A DNA stretch of 64,000 nucleotides, from the NCBI GenBank assembly GCA_019448385.1, contig JAGTXO010000018.1:682001-746000 (forward strand). Direction: 5' to 3'. This DNA is from Diacronema lutheri (lineage: Eukaryota; Haptophyta; Pavlovophyceae; Pavlovales; Pavlovaceae). The translations under genes and the position numbers were made by a program. Below, piece after piece: positions 18,901 to 27,439 of the stretch. The notes under the pieces were generated by a model. It was given only the letters and a program-made list of their open reading frames with translations, was not told where the DNA came from and made no database searches. Position 1 is the stretch's first letter, and the number at the start of each line of letters is the position of its first letter.

Positions 18901-20211
18901 GGCAGTGCGCGCGCCGGCCGCCGCGCGCGCCACGCCGTCGCGCGCGGCGCACAGACCGGCGGTCGCGACGACGGCACCGTCCGAGATGGCGAGAGCCGCG
19001 CTCGCGCCGACGTCCGCCGCCGTGTCGACGAGCACGGGCAGCGCGTCGCCGAGCGCGCGGCACGAGAGCGCGATCGCGCGCCGTCCGGTACGGATTGTCC
19101 GGCCGGCGCCGAGCGCGGCCGCACGCGGCACAGTTGCAACGGCAGCGAGCGCGCGCGCGCCAAACGAGCAGCTGGCGTTGCGCGCGGCATGCGCGGCGTG
19201 CGCGAGCGCGCGGCCTGTCGTGGCTGCGCCGTCCGCCGTCGCGTGCGCCGCCGCGAGCGCGCTGTCCACCGCCGCGCGCGAGACGTGTGCGGAGGCATGC
19301 GCCGCGGCCCGCGCGATGGCGAGCGACGCGTTCGCGACGGGCGCGGGCAGCTCGGGCAGCTGCTGGAGCGGCGGCATGAGCCCGAGAGACGGCTGCGTCG
19401 GCCAGTCCACCACCACCGCCGCCGCGCGCGCCCACGCCGCGCCGAGCGCCACTGCGCGCGCGCGTGCAAATGCGGCGAGGGCCGCCGGGGAGATGCGATT
19501 GGTCACCGCACGCGACGCAAGCGCCAGCCGCGCGACGAGGAGACGGAAGGCGGCTTTGGCGATGCGCGTGGCGCGTGCGAAACGCAGCGCCGACGCGCTC
19601 GGCCGCGCGCGCGCCGCCGACGCCACGCCCGCCGCCGCGCCGCGGGCTGCCGGCCGCGCGCGCACGGCGACGCAGCAGCTCGCGCCGCGCGCACACGCCT
19701 GCAGCTCGGCGCGCTGCGCGCGCGACGGCGCGCGCGCGAGGCACTGCGCGCGTGCGCCGGGCGGTTTCCACCAGAGCGCGTCTGCCTGCGCGCGCGCCGC
19801 GCCAACCGCCGGCTCGGCCGACCCCGCGCGCGCGTCTGCAAAGAGGCCGCTGTCGCCATCGTCGTCGTCCGGCGGCAGCGGCGCCGGCGCGCCGCGCTCG
19901 GCGCGCTCCGGCCCCGGGAGAAGCCAGAAGGCGGTGTCCGGCCCGCATGGCGCATAGACGAGCGCCTTCTCCGACGCGACCGAGCTCGGCCGCGCGCACT
20001 TGCCCGCGTACCGGCCGGACGCGGCGAGGCTGACGTACGCCGAGCCGCCGCCGACCGCCGTCCACTCCGCGTCGCGGCGCGCGCAGGGGCCGAAGCCGAT
20101 CGCCGACGGGAGAGCGGCGAAGCAGCGCTCGTCCGCGAGCCGGAGCGAGAACGCCGGCGCGTCGGGGCCCGCCGCGTGCGCGAGCGTGCCCACGAGCAGC
20201 GTGAGGTGCAT
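15922..20211 (-). CDS. Large single-pass membrane protein with C-terminal PH-like domain
   Basis: A 1,429-residue product. Residues 1-15 form a signal peptide (MHLTLLVGTLAHAAG). The next ~200 residues contain paired Cys and Trp (CFAALPSAIGFGPC, AEWTAVGG, APCGPDTAFWLLPG), weakly like a ricin-type beta-trefoil. A long Ala-rich helical region follows, then a membrane span near residues 500-523 (CALAVGALAVLALARLAL), poly-Ala and Ser/Pro/Thr-rich sequence with GDGAS repeats, an Ala/Glu/Arg coiled coil, and near 1074-1234 a PH-like domain resembling that of phospholipase C (LEIRLSAKEEAAI, RWLVVRSGSLHICSG, FALGLQSLM). The protein ends in HGGE repeats and poly-Pro. Predicted topology is outside/lumenal N-terminus and cytosolic lipid-binding C-terminus. 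I start at 20211 because it begins the signal peptide and avoids the divergent SAS-6-like gene. Confidence 0.75.
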   Translation of the reverse strand: MHLTLLVGTLAHAAGPDAPAFSLRLADERCFAALPSAIGFGPCARRDAEWTAVGGGSAYVSLAASGRYAGKCARPSSVASEKALVYAPCGPDTAFWLLPGPERAERGAPAPLPPDDDDGDSGLFADARAGSAEPAVGAARAQADALWWKPPGARAQCLARAPSRAQRAELQACARGASCCVAVRARPAARGAAAGVASAARARPSASALRFARATRIAKAAFRLLVARLALASRAVTNRISPAALAAFARARAVALGAAWARAAAVVVDWPTQPSLGLMPPLQQLPELPAPVANASLAIARAAAHASAHVSRAAVDSALAAAHATADGAATTGRALAHAAHAARNASCSFGARALAAVATVPRAAALGAGRTIRTGRRAIALSCRALGDALPVLVDTAADVGASAALAISDGAVVATAGLCAARDGVARAAAGARTAAVALRARLAPPLRADGERTRRTAAERGPSTRAPRTSAAKPPTARAPRPADGPPRRTGGSFDAQATAACALAVGALAVLALARLALPRRANVRSARLGANVVVPPAANAANGCAAALSVHAHATAADGADGAHSSRSAADGAMLAASCAPRAAEPSRPAAATAVAAAAAAAAAAATATATAAAAAAAVAAAVTTAAASAPEPPPDKSERPAAAALSPARGSAHGGSPARTPPLTPTRRAAVSTSATQTPPSARTATPARTDGAQAGGCAGAGAGAAAAEARADAAAAEAARRARARIGLELSESVEIGAGMPRTPEPLSSLCALRAEYNHRVGPANATAGHPSHTLALTPAAVAHAAAAAIPTTAELAATGGLPAATPRAVPDAAAAPVCADSPRARDAPGDGASGDGASGDGASGDGAQSGPRWSTVSVTSVAEWHTPCQGAQPPPRAAIETADASPVTLVTPVTLVTPVTPAQGAEQVERAARALQAAGLRLTLSAQRRRMGAEAAAKAAAEQTARSAHASALAAATAAAEAEAAAAAAILARAAAERRAATACVEAEGMANQLAAANVELVGAQRAAAAEGAAARAANACAQAAAAERVRALNALDASRAEARAMRLYARKLRDSCRAAESLSLVRSGAPFLEIRLSAKEEAAIVAADARALAAGVRRPARAAAGGGGGGGEALARAGSGGRSLFGGAGSSAKPASRWLVVRSGSLHICSGATRADLFPERRVPLGDVTQVAYGTDAPWPAGSDGSALHAPAVRFAICARRWPSPLRFVGGDVSEVRLFALGLQSLMSAGINSPYLTLSRMLWDGARASTDDAAAAWGWTRAQMVRYVCQKAQLAQHGGEHGGEHGGRAGADADGAGSSANGRGVRAPNGGARRALRLRAAHDGGRAHDGGPASPLGALAEPLAASTPPPAREPRPLSAYLGSAGIDENGDPALDVEYELDAGAQHGGGGQTERRGLAPAAADSKPPPPPPPPRKRPPLV

Positions 20212-20281
20212 GAAAAAACCCGCGCGGGGGGCCCCCTCCTTCAAAAGCTGGGCGGTTTTTTTATCGCGGTCGTGGAAGGTC
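20212..20281. promoter_or_regulatory. Putative bidirectional promoter, 70 bp
   Basis: Only 70 bp separate the divergent starts of the PH-like membrane protein and the SAS-6-like gene. It contains GGGGGGCCCCC and a TTTTTTTATC stretch. Called from position. Confidence 0.45.
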
Positions 20282-20971
20282 ATGATGGCGCACAGCAACC
20301 AAGGCGCGAGCTCGGCACTGACACAGTTTGACTTCTCCGCGATCGACGAGATGGATCCGGTGCTTGCGGACGGGCAAACGATCATCTGCGACCGCGAGGT
20401 GCCCTTTGAGCTCCGGCACGGCGGCGAGCAGGACGTCGGCAGCCTCGAGGCCGTGCGCGTCAAGGTGATGACGCTCGGCGACGGCGCGGGGCTCGTGACC
20501 GTGACAGCGGAGCTCACGTCAGAGAACGACCTCTTCTTTCATTACACGCACGCCATGGACGCGCGCGCCTTCCGCTCGGTGCAGGAGGGGCAGAAGCTGA
20601 TGGTGGACTTCGCAGAGTACCCTGCCGTGCTCGTGCGCATGCTCAACGCGTGCATCAAGGAGCCGCACACGCACCTGGCGGTGCTCGTGCTTGGGCGCGA
20701 CGGCCGTGCACACCTCGATTTCATCCAAAACCTCGAGTACAAATTCGTCGAGCTGCTCTCGGTCGAGGTGTCGCAGTCGGACGATCCGGTCGTACGACAA
20801 TCCGTCGCGTTCAGGTACCAGGCGCTCAAGGCGCGAGTCGCGCTGATGCACGCGCGGCTGCAGGACGTGAACGCGCTGATCAAGCTGAAGAGCCCGGCGC
20901 TCCTCGCCCAGATGCAGCGGTACGAGCGCGAGCACAGCCCGACGCGCTACTCGCCGCCACGCACGTGGTGA
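20282..20971 (+). CDS. SAS-6-like protein (SAS6L), basal body/flagellar
   Basis: Matches the N-terminal head domain of SAS-6, which builds the centriole cartwheel. Visible landmarks are VPFELRH, a long strand pair, NDLFFHYTHAMDARAFRSV (SAS-6 has DPFFLYNLVLSEEDFQSL), LMVDFAEYPAVLVRMLNACI (LLVDFSAFPQKFIDLLQQCI), and HLDFIQNLEYKFVELLSVE. At 229 residues it lacks the long coiled coil of true SAS-6, ending in a short helix. That length and form fit SAS6L, known from flagellated protists such as apicomplexans and trypanosomes. It implies a cell with centrioles and flagella at some stage. ATGs at 20282 and 20285 are adjacent. Confidence 0.85.
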   Translation: MMAHSNQGASSALTQFDFSAIDEMDPVLADGQTIICDREVPFELRHGGEQDVGSLEAVRVKVMTLGDGAGLVTVTAELTSENDLFFHYTHAMDARAFRSVQEGQKLMVDFAEYPAVLVRMLNACIKEPHTHLAVLVLGRDGRAHLDFIQNLEYKFVELLSVEVSQSDDPVVRQSVAFRYQALKARVALMHARLQDVNALIKLKSPALLAQMQRYEREHSPTRYSPPRTW

Positions 20972-21200
20972 CTGGTGACCACACCGCGTGGCGGCGCTGT
21001 AGCGCGTCGGGCGGCGCTGTAGCGCCGCCACACCGCGACGTCCGCACTCGCGTTATGCTTTGGGGAACGGAGTGCGCGCGCCACATCGCGCTCGGTCTGC
21101 GAAGGCCTTCTTCCGCTCTCCGTGTGTGGAGCTCTGTCCGTGAGTCGGCCTCTATCATTATACTAACGGCGCTTACGTCAGACAGTGGAGGGCGGGAGGG
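20972..21200. promoter_or_regulatory. Upstream region of second cyclin gene
   Basis: Contains CATTATACTAACGGCGCTT at about 21157-21175, 25-45 bp before the start codon, shared with 14765-14783. This may be a core promoter element; TACTAAC also matches an intron branch site. Two copies of GGCGCTGTAGCG lie near 20992 and 21013. Confidence 0.35.
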
Positions 21201-22691
21201 ATGCGGGAGCGGGAGGACTCACACCATGGAGTCCTGCCCGCGCTCGCTCCGAAGGCTTCCTTACACGACGCGGCGCGTGCCGCGCTGCTCGACACGGCTG
21301 CGCGCTCTGGCGGGCACCACGCGTCGCCCGTCCTGCCGTGCGAGGACGCGTGCCCGGCTCTTGCTGTGCGCCAGGGGCTGCAGCGCGCACGGCGCGTGGG
21401 CGGGCAGCAGCTCGCCCCGGTTGCCAGCCGCGCGTCGCCCTGCCCCGTGCTTGTCTCTTCCGTCCTGCGCACGCGCGCCTTCACCGACACGGTCGAGGAG
21501 CTGATGGCGCGCGGCCACATCGACGAGGGCGCCAGCTGCACGCGCGCGGCGCGCGCGCAGATCCGTCTGGCGGCCGCCTACTCGCGCGTGCCGGACGGCG
21601 GGGCGGCAGGAGTGTTCGCGGGCAAGGCCCGTTTCGGGAGCGACTCGGCCGCCCGTCTTTCTGTGATTGAGGATCCGGAGGCGGTGGAGCTCACCGACGC
21701 GGGCATCGGCGCAGCGGTCGCGGCGCACGTCGCGCACACAACGGCGATGGCGCGTAAGGCGCTGCACGCCGCCGCCGAGCGCGAGGATGCCAGTGCGCTC
21801 GAGCGCGCACCGCTCGTCTCGTCGACAGCGCCGCATGGCGCGGCCGGCGCGGCTGGCGGCGATCGCGCTACCGGCGGTGCTGCCCGCGGCGGTGCCGGCG
21901 GAGGCGGCGGCTGCATTGCCGGCGTGGGCGCGTCGCAGCTTTCGACCGAGCTGCTCGCGCTGCAGCAGATTATGCGCTCCGCGCGCTCCTTCCGCGAGGA
22001 GAGCGTGTGCGCCGCCGTCGAGACGCTGCGCCATTCGCTCGCGCTCGACGAGGAGGTGCCCATCATGGCCCTGATCATACTCGAACGGTGCGCGCAACGC
22101 TCTAGCTCGCGCACATTCCTCTCCGCCGCCAACTGGCAGAACGCGCTCGTCTGCGCCGTCCTGCTCGCGCAGAAGGTGCGCACGCGCTGGCGGAGCGCGG
22201 CCGAGCCCGCCGTGTGCCGCGGCCGCCGCCGCGCGCCGGCCCACCGCGCGCGCTCGCCTGCCGCAGACCGAGGCTCTGCTGCCCCCCCCCCCCCCCCCCT
22301 GCCCCCCCCGTGCCCCCCTCCCAACCCCCCCCCCCCCCCCCCTGCCCCCCCCGTGCCCCCCTCCCAACCCCCCCCCGTGGCTTTGCGCGCGCGGCGCACC
22401 GCTGCCCGGCCGCGCTCTCATCCCGCCCCCTTCGCCGCGCGCGTGCCGCAGACGTGGTCGGACGGGCCGCTGCGGCGGAGCGACGTGCACTCCGCCCTCG
22501 GCTCGCTGTGCGACCTGCGCAGCGTGAGCGCGCTCGAGCAGGAGATGTGCGCGCTGCTGCGCTTCGAGCTTGCCATCAAGCCGCGCACCTTCTTCGAGTA
22601 CTACTTTGCGTTGCGTGAGCTGGGAGACGCGCGGCTGCGCGCGCGTGGCAAGCGCAAGGGCGTCTTGCGACGACCCCTCGGGACGAAGTAG
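21201..22691 (+). CDS. Cyclin Y-like protein, second copy, 2 exons
   Basis: Paralogue of the cyclin at 868-1884. The cyclin box reads ETLRHSLALDEEVPIMALIILERC, FLSAANWQNALVCAVLLAQK, then after the intron TWSDGPLRRSDVHSAL, LEQEMCALLRFELAIKPRTF and FEYYFALRELGDARL. The intron 22176-22451 (276 nt, GTGCGC..CAG) sits at the same position as intron 1 of the other copy. It holds long C runs (about 22281-22375), and its length is a multiple of three, so it can look like Pro-rich coding sequence. The product is about 404 residues, with a long N-terminal extension of ~250 residues rich in Ala and Gly. It presumably partners a CDK. ATG 21201 is the first in frame; a later Met is possible. Confidence 0.85.
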   Translation: MREREDSHHGVLPALAPKASLHDAARAALLDTAARSGGHHASPVLPCEDACPALAVRQGLQRARRVGGQQLAPVASRASPCPVLVSSVLRTRAFTDTVEELMARGHIDEGASCTRAARAQIRLAAAYSRVPDGGAAGVFAGKARFGSDSAARLSVIEDPEAVELTDAGIGAAVAAHVAHTTAMARKALHAAAEREDASALERAPLVSSTAPHGAAGAAGGDRATGGAARGGAGGGGGCIAGVGASQLSTELLALQQIMRSARSFREESVCAAVETLRHSLALDEEVPIMALIILERCAQRSSSRTFLSAANWQNALVCAVLLAQKVRTRWRSAAEPAVCRGRRRAPAHRARSPAADRGSAAPPPPPLPPPCPPPNPPPPPPAPPVPPSQPPPVALRARRTAARPRSHPAPFAARVPQTWSDGPLRRSDVHSALGSLCDLRSVSALEQEMCALLRFELAIKPRTFFEYYFALRELGDARLRARGKRKGVLRRPLGTK

Positions 22692-22863
22692 TTTTGAGGG
22701 ATCTAGGGGTCGTCGCGCTGACTTCGGACCGACGCTGCGTGCGCTCCTTCGCTCGCTCCGTTCGTCACGCCTAGGCCCCGTGCACGCAAGCACGTGTCTG
22801 CACGTCCCCCTCTCGAGGAACACATCGGGGCGATGGCGTCGACGTGACGCAGACCCCGAGTTC

Positions 22864-23337
22864 ATGTCCGAGTTCCATGAAGCAGGCCCCGAGCTCACGG
22901 TGGCGAGGATCCCAGAGCTTGTGCACGGCAAAGTTGAGGAGGGCGTTGCCAACTTTCTCGCCGGGCAACTGGCCGTCGAATGCGCGCGCCTCAAGCAGTG
23001 TGGCGTGGAGCGAGTGCTCCCACTGTCGTGCTCGGGGTTTTGCACGCAGGACAGCGGCGCGCACGTCTGGAACCACGTGGAAGTCCTCACGAAGTACAAC
23101 TTTGACAACGTGCGCCAGATCTTGGTCTCTGAGCCGCAGCCGCTGCCGATGAAGGAGCACTTCATGTTTGTCTTTGTCGTGCTGCAGACGGACAAGCACG
23201 AACTCGCCACGCTCAGCATGCTCCTCCCCTTCGTGTTTGACCGGCGCAACAAGCGGAACACGCTCAAAGCATGGACGTTCGTCAACGCGGCAGGCAAGGA
23301 GTCGCGCCTGCGCGTCGATGCGTTCAAGGCAACGTGA
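22864..23337 (+). CDS. Unrecognised 157-residue protein
   Basis: No family recognised. The composition is that of a normal soluble globular protein and codon use matches its neighbours. There are segments of mixed charge and strand-like hydrophobic runs (ARIPELVHGKVEEGVANFLA; CSGFCTQDSGAHVWNHVEV; EHFMFVFVVLQTDKHELATL; KAWTFVNAAGKESRLRV). Hydrophobic strands ending in charged turns suggest an alpha/beta or beta-rich fold. I chose ATG 22864 because sequence upstream in the same frame is Arg/Ser-rich and looks non-coding; the 3' end of the cyclin gene is only ~170 bp before it. It is tail-to-tail with the kelch gene, 37 bp apart. Confidence 0.65.
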   Translation: MSEFHEAGPELTVARIPELVHGKVEEGVANFLAGQLAVECARLKQCGVERVLPLSCSGFCTQDSGAHVWNHVEVLTKYNFDNVRQILVSEPQPLPMKEHFMFVFVVLQTDKHELATLSMLLPFVFDRRNKRNTLKAWTFVNAAGKESRLRVDAFKAT

Positions 23338-23374
23338 CTGACATCACAGTCATCACTGCGAGGGTCACTACGCA

Positions 23375-25037
23375 TCAGCTGTCGTCCTCTGCCTCGGCGT
23401 GCGCGCGCTCGCGCGCTTCGGCGCGCTTGCGCGCTTGCGCGCGCCTGCGCTGGCGATACAGGCCTGAGCAAATGCAGAGGCAAAGGCAAAAGCAGGGCAG
23501 GCCGAAGACGATCGTGGCGCTCGCCCACAACGGCAGGTCAACGAACAGGTCGTCAAGCCAGCGCAGGTTGATGTTGATCTCATCGGTGCGCGGGCGCGGC
23601 GCGTCAGCACCGCCGCCGTCCGCTTCGTCGGCGATCGCCTCGAGGTAGGCGGCGTACGCCTTGTCCCACAGACGCGCCTTGTCGAGGTCGAGCCTCCACA
23701 GGTCCGACCAAAAGCGCCGCACGCCCACGTACTGCTCCCCCCCAAACATGAGCAGCGTCTGCGTCCCCGGCAGCCATGCCTGCACGGCCGCGGGTGGCGT
23801 GGCGCGTTGGCGCGAGTGGAGCGCCGGGGGAGGGACGGCCGTCGGTGCTCGAACACGTGCGGGCGGCGCGCGCCGCGCGCGCCGCGTCGCGCCGGCGCGC
23901 CACGGCACACCAGAGCGGCTGCCCTGCGGCCGGCTGGGCCGCGGAGGCCGGTCGACACCTGCTCCCACGCGCGCTCTTCGCTGAGCGCGCACGCGACGGC
24001 CGGTTGGACGGCAGCGCGAGGCGAGAGGTCGGGCGAGCGCGACACCGCGACGCGTGAGGCGCGCGACGTGCGCGCGCGCGCGTGCAAGCGTGCGGCACGA
24101 CGCGATGGAACGCGCGGTGTGTGTGCCGCGCTCACGCGGTGAAAAGCCAGACGTCACTACGGTCCTCCTCGTAGACGCTGTCGGGGGCAAAGGCCGCGCC
24201 GCCGAAGAGCGCGACGGCCGTGCCGTCCGGGCTGCTCGCCATCGCCGCGCCGCGCCGGCCGCTCGGCTCGGTCGCGAGCTGCGCCCACGTTGCGTTCCTA
24301 ACGTGCAGCTCCCAAAGGTCAGAGAGGAGGTCGTAGCCTCTCCAGCCGCCAAAGACGAGCATCCGGCCAGAGAGCAGGCCGATCGCCGCGTCACGTCGCC
24401 CGCCCGGTGCACCGCTCGCCCCCGCCGCCGAGAGCCGCCGCCACGCGTACGAGCCGGTGAGCGCCCACGCATCGTCGACAAGCGCTCCGCCCTCAAGCAG
24501 CTGGCCTCCGAACACGAGCATCTGGCCGAGGCCGTGGTGCCAGACGGCTCCGTGGCCGGCGCGCGGTTCGGGCGTGCCGTGCTCCGCCACCGCCGCCGAC
24601 GTCGTCTGCTCCACCCAGCTGATCGCGCGCGGCTCGGCCGGCTCGTGCGACCTGAGCACCCACACGTCGTCCAGGTAGCAGTCGGCGCCGCATGAGCCGC
24701 CAAAGACGAGCATTGCGCTGCCCGTGCAGACAGCGGAATGCGCGGCGCGCGCGCGAGGGACGCTCGGCCAGCCCGCCGCGAGCGTGAGCAGCTGCCACCC
24801 GCCGGACGCGTTGGTCCACCGCCAGACGTCGCCGTGGAACACGCCCATTGCGCCGCGCCCGCCAAACGCGATGAAGCCGCCGAGCGCCGCGCACCACATG
24901 GCGCTATGCCCTGAGCGCGTCGTCGGAAGCTCTGCCTCCGTCGATCCACCTGCCAGCTCGCTCCACGGAGCGTCGGGCGGTTCTTGCGCGGACGCCCGCG
25001 GGAGGACGAGCAGCGCGACCGCCAGCGCCCGCGCCAT
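23375..25037 (-). CDS. Kelch-repeat type I membrane protein, 3 exons
   Basis: Exons 24136-25037, 23911-23980 and 23375-23779; introns 155 nt (GTGAGC..CAG) and 131 nt (GTGTGC..CAG). The 70-nt middle exon is needed: it supplies EERAWEQVSTGLRGPAGRRA, completing a kelch blade and restoring the frame into AWLPGTQTLLMFGG. The spliced product is 458 residues. A signal peptide (MARALAVALLVLPRASA) is followed by about six kelch blades, each with R-x-x-H/A then FGG and a D-V/L-W turn (DVWRW, DVWVL, DAWAL, DLWEL, DVWLF, DLWRL), forming a propeller outside or in the lumen. A membrane span near the C-terminus (ATIVFGLPCFCLCLCICSGL) precedes a basic cytosolic tail. Likely a surface or endomembrane adhesion/recognition protein; its ligand is unknown. 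Confidence 0.88.
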
Positions 25038-25096
25038 TGCTCCCTCCGCCCGACCCACTTTTGACTTTTCACAACACCACTCGCTTTTGGACGGCC
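25038..25096. promoter_or_regulatory. Putative bidirectional promoter, 59 bp
   Basis: Only 59 bp between the start codons of the kelch protein and the SMP-like protein, comparatively AT-rich (CACTTTTGACTTTTCACAAC). This is the closest head-to-head pair in the window. Confidence 0.45.
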
Positions 25097-26069
25097 ATGG
25101 CCCAGCAGGTGATCGGTAACGCGCAGGTCGACATGCTCAACGCGATGCTGAGCGTGCTGGTGAAACCTGAGATCGTGGACAATCTGAACACAATGAAGCG
25201 CAAGCCAAAGAGCATCGGTGCCACGCAGGCGGCCGCGCGACCGCCTGCGGCCATCGCGCGGGGCGGCAGCGCCCGCGCCCCGGCTCGGCGCGCGACGCGC
25301 GCGACGTCGCCTTTGCCGCTCGCGCCCTGCCGACCTAGGGCGTGGCTACCGCCTGCGCGTGCTCGACGGCGAGATCTCGGCGCCACCGCAGGTGCTTTCC
25401 GCAACCTCGGCGGGCCTGCCTGAACGCGACGAGGCGACGGGCTACATTTTCGCCTTCGACGCCGAAGTGCTCTTCGAGTCGTCGGATGCGCTCAGCGTGA
25501 TGCTCGAGTCGAAGAACTGGTTCCAGCCCGACATCTTCCTCGACGTGCGCCGCTACCGCCTCTCCGGCAAGGTCCACTTCGAGACCTCGCCCGGGCTCGG
25601 CTACCTGCTCTGGTGGTTCCACGCGCCACCGCAGATCGCGTGGGATCTCGACGCCAAATTCACGCACCTCAAGCTCGATTTGTTCGGCGAGAACCTCGTG
25701 CCGCGGGTGCGCATGCGCGAGCTGCGCCGCGTCACATCGTCTGTCGCCTCGCGCAGCGTGCCTCACCGCCGCACGTGCGTCCGCGACGCGCGCGCCCGCC
25801 GTGCTCGCCGAGCGCGCGCGCGCGGGGCGCAGGTCCTGCTCGAACCTGCGCTCGGCACGATCACCAGCGACTCGCCGCGCTTGGTACAGTTCAAGGGCGC
25901 GCTGCACAAGCACAACCCCGAGAGATACGCTCGCCTGCGCATGCAGGCGCTCGCGCCTGCGCTGCCGCGCGCGCGAGGGCGCGTGCCGGACGGCGGCGGC
26001 GGAGACGGCATGCTGCGGATGACTTGCGCGGATTGGGCGCGCGGCGTTTTGATCAAGTCGGCTGTGTGA
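25097..26069 (+). CDS. SMP-domain lipid-transfer-like protein (TEX2/NVJ2 type), 3 exons
   Basis: Resembles the SMP (tubular lipid-binding) domain of TEX2/NVJ2, which moves lipids at ER contact sites. Exons 25097-25217, 25339-25706 and 25833-26069; introns 121 nt (GTGCCA..TAG) and 126 nt (GTGCGC..CAG). The product is 241 residues. Matching landmarks are APPQVLSATSAGL (TEX2 LPQILSASKPTL), a strand FAFDAEVLFESSDALSVMLE, and IFLDVRRYRLSGKVHFE followed by LWWFHAPPQIAWDLDAKF (TEX2 YSFRVPPRLDLRV). Unlike TEX2 it has no membrane span or PH domain, so it is a bare SMP-like protein. The C-terminal 50 residues (GGGGDGMLRMTCADWARG) are not recognised, and a further intron there is possible. Confidence 0.7.
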
Positions 26070-26247
26070 CGCCGGGAGCTCGCGGCCAGGGTGGTCGAGG
26101 ATTCGGTTGGCGATGGGGAAGACATTGCGCCGCGGCGTTGCGCGGCTGAGCCTCTGTTCTCTCATCCCCGAGCTTGGCGCACCTCATGCGCTGCTCGACG
26201 CCATGGCTCGCCAATGAGGGGGGCAGCTGTGGCCCTGCTGCTGCGCG

Positions 26248-26709
26248 GTGCTCGAGCAGGACCCGCGCCTGCCCGTGGCAAAGGGCGGCACGCGCACGGT
26301 GCACGCGCTCGTCATCTGCCCGGCGTGCATCGGCGGCAAGAAGCCCGTGCACCGCGACTACAACGCCGCGCGCAACATCTTCTACGACGTGCACGACATT
26401 GCGGCGCACGCGGCCGGGCGCGACACCACGTCGACGCCTGAGCGCTTTGCCCTCGTGCTCGCCTGGTGGGCGCGCGGCGAGGTGTGGGAGCTCGAGGAGC
26501 GCATGGTGCACGGCGAGGGCGACGACTGCGACGACGAGGGCGACGGCGACGACGAGAGCGACGGCGACGGCGACGACGACGACGGCGGCGGCGGCGGGCG
26601 CGGCGGCGGTGGCGGCGGCGGCTCTCGCGCCCGCACCCCCGCCCGCGGAGCTGCCAGCGCCAGTGCCGGCGGCGGCAGCGCGCGCGGGCCGAAGCGCAGC
26701 CGGCGTTGA
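26248..26709 (+). mobile_element. Fragment of Fanzor/TnpB-type nuclease (C-terminal)
   Basis: The frame contains LVICPACIGGKKPVHRDYNA followed by ARNI. That is the second CxxC of the TnpB/Fanzor zinc ribbon followed by the RuvC-III HRDxNAARNI motif with its catalytic Asp. Fanzors are eukaryotic RNA-guided nucleases derived from transposon TnpB. Only the end of the protein is recognisable: I see no RuvC-I/II motifs upstream, so the gene looks truncated, unless earlier exons are spliced on. After the motif comes AWWARGEVWELEERMV and an acidic Gly/Asp-rich tail (GDDDDGGGGG) ending KRSRR, which could be a nuclear localisation signal. No terminal repeats or flanking element were found. Confidence 0.6.
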
Positions 26710-27326
26710 CGCACGGCCGAGCCACGCAGCGGTCGACGCTTTGCGGGCTCCGCCCAGGTCGCGCGCGGCTGGCGACGCGTACCGCATTCGGCACGCCCGT
26801 GCACGCCGCCGCCCGTGGCCGAGCGCGCCGCACCAGCCGGCCCGCTCCAACCGCCGTGCGGATCACGGACGCTCGCTACGGCTCGTCGGCGCGCGTCACC
26901 TGCGCCGGCGGCCACGGCGCTGTCTGCTCCGGCCTCGTCTCGAGCAGCCCGACCGCTGCTCGCCGCCCGCACGCCGTCGCAGCAACGCTGAGCGTCGTGC
27001 TCCCGCGCTCGCCAAAAGCGAACAGCTCTCTTTTGGAAACGGCCATTCGAACGGCCCGCGCTGCACTCGAGGCGCTCGACCGAGGCCCTGACCTCGGCCG
27101 TATATGGCTTGACTTTATAACCCATGTGAGCGGCACGGCATCGACCATCATGCCCCAGCGGCGCGCATCACCAAGCCGAATGCACGCTCCATTCGAGGCA
27201 GGGCAACGGGCCATGGCATCGACTGCGCGCCCTCGACCCTCGTCGACCCCGCCAGCGCGTCCTCGCGGCGGCTGCGCATGAGACGCGCCGCGCGGCGGCC
27301 GCCGATTCGCGTGCCATCGGCGGCCG
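26710..27326. other. Intergenic spacer, no gene seen
   Basis: 617 bases, with frames open but Arg-rich and featureless. A TATATGGCTTGACTTTATAACC stretch at about 27101-27122 resembles a promoter core, yet nothing recognisable starts after it. It separates the Fanzor fragment from the 3' end of the YABBY-like gene. Confidence 0.35.
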
Positions 27327-27402
27327 TTAGTTGCCCTCCCCGTACTCGCCTTCACCCTCACCCTCACCCTCGCCGTCACCCTCGCCCTCGCCCTCGGCAC
27401 CG

Positions 27403-27439
<37 letters not shown>

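Noticed and set aside
15793-20331. A 1,512-codon open frame on the plus strand
   Set aside because: It is antisense to the PH-domain membrane protein, is extremely Arg-rich and has no domain. Long antisense frames are expected where GC is this high and stops are rare.
22280-22376. Poly-Pro segment in the second cyclin protein
   Set aside because: The C runs lie within an in-frame intron with good GTGCGC and CAG ends, and removing it restores the cyclin fold.
23375-24135. Kelch gene read as one intron with donor at 24135 and acceptor at 23780
   Set aside because: That join is out of frame. Adding the 70-nt middle exon restores both the frame and a complete kelch blade.
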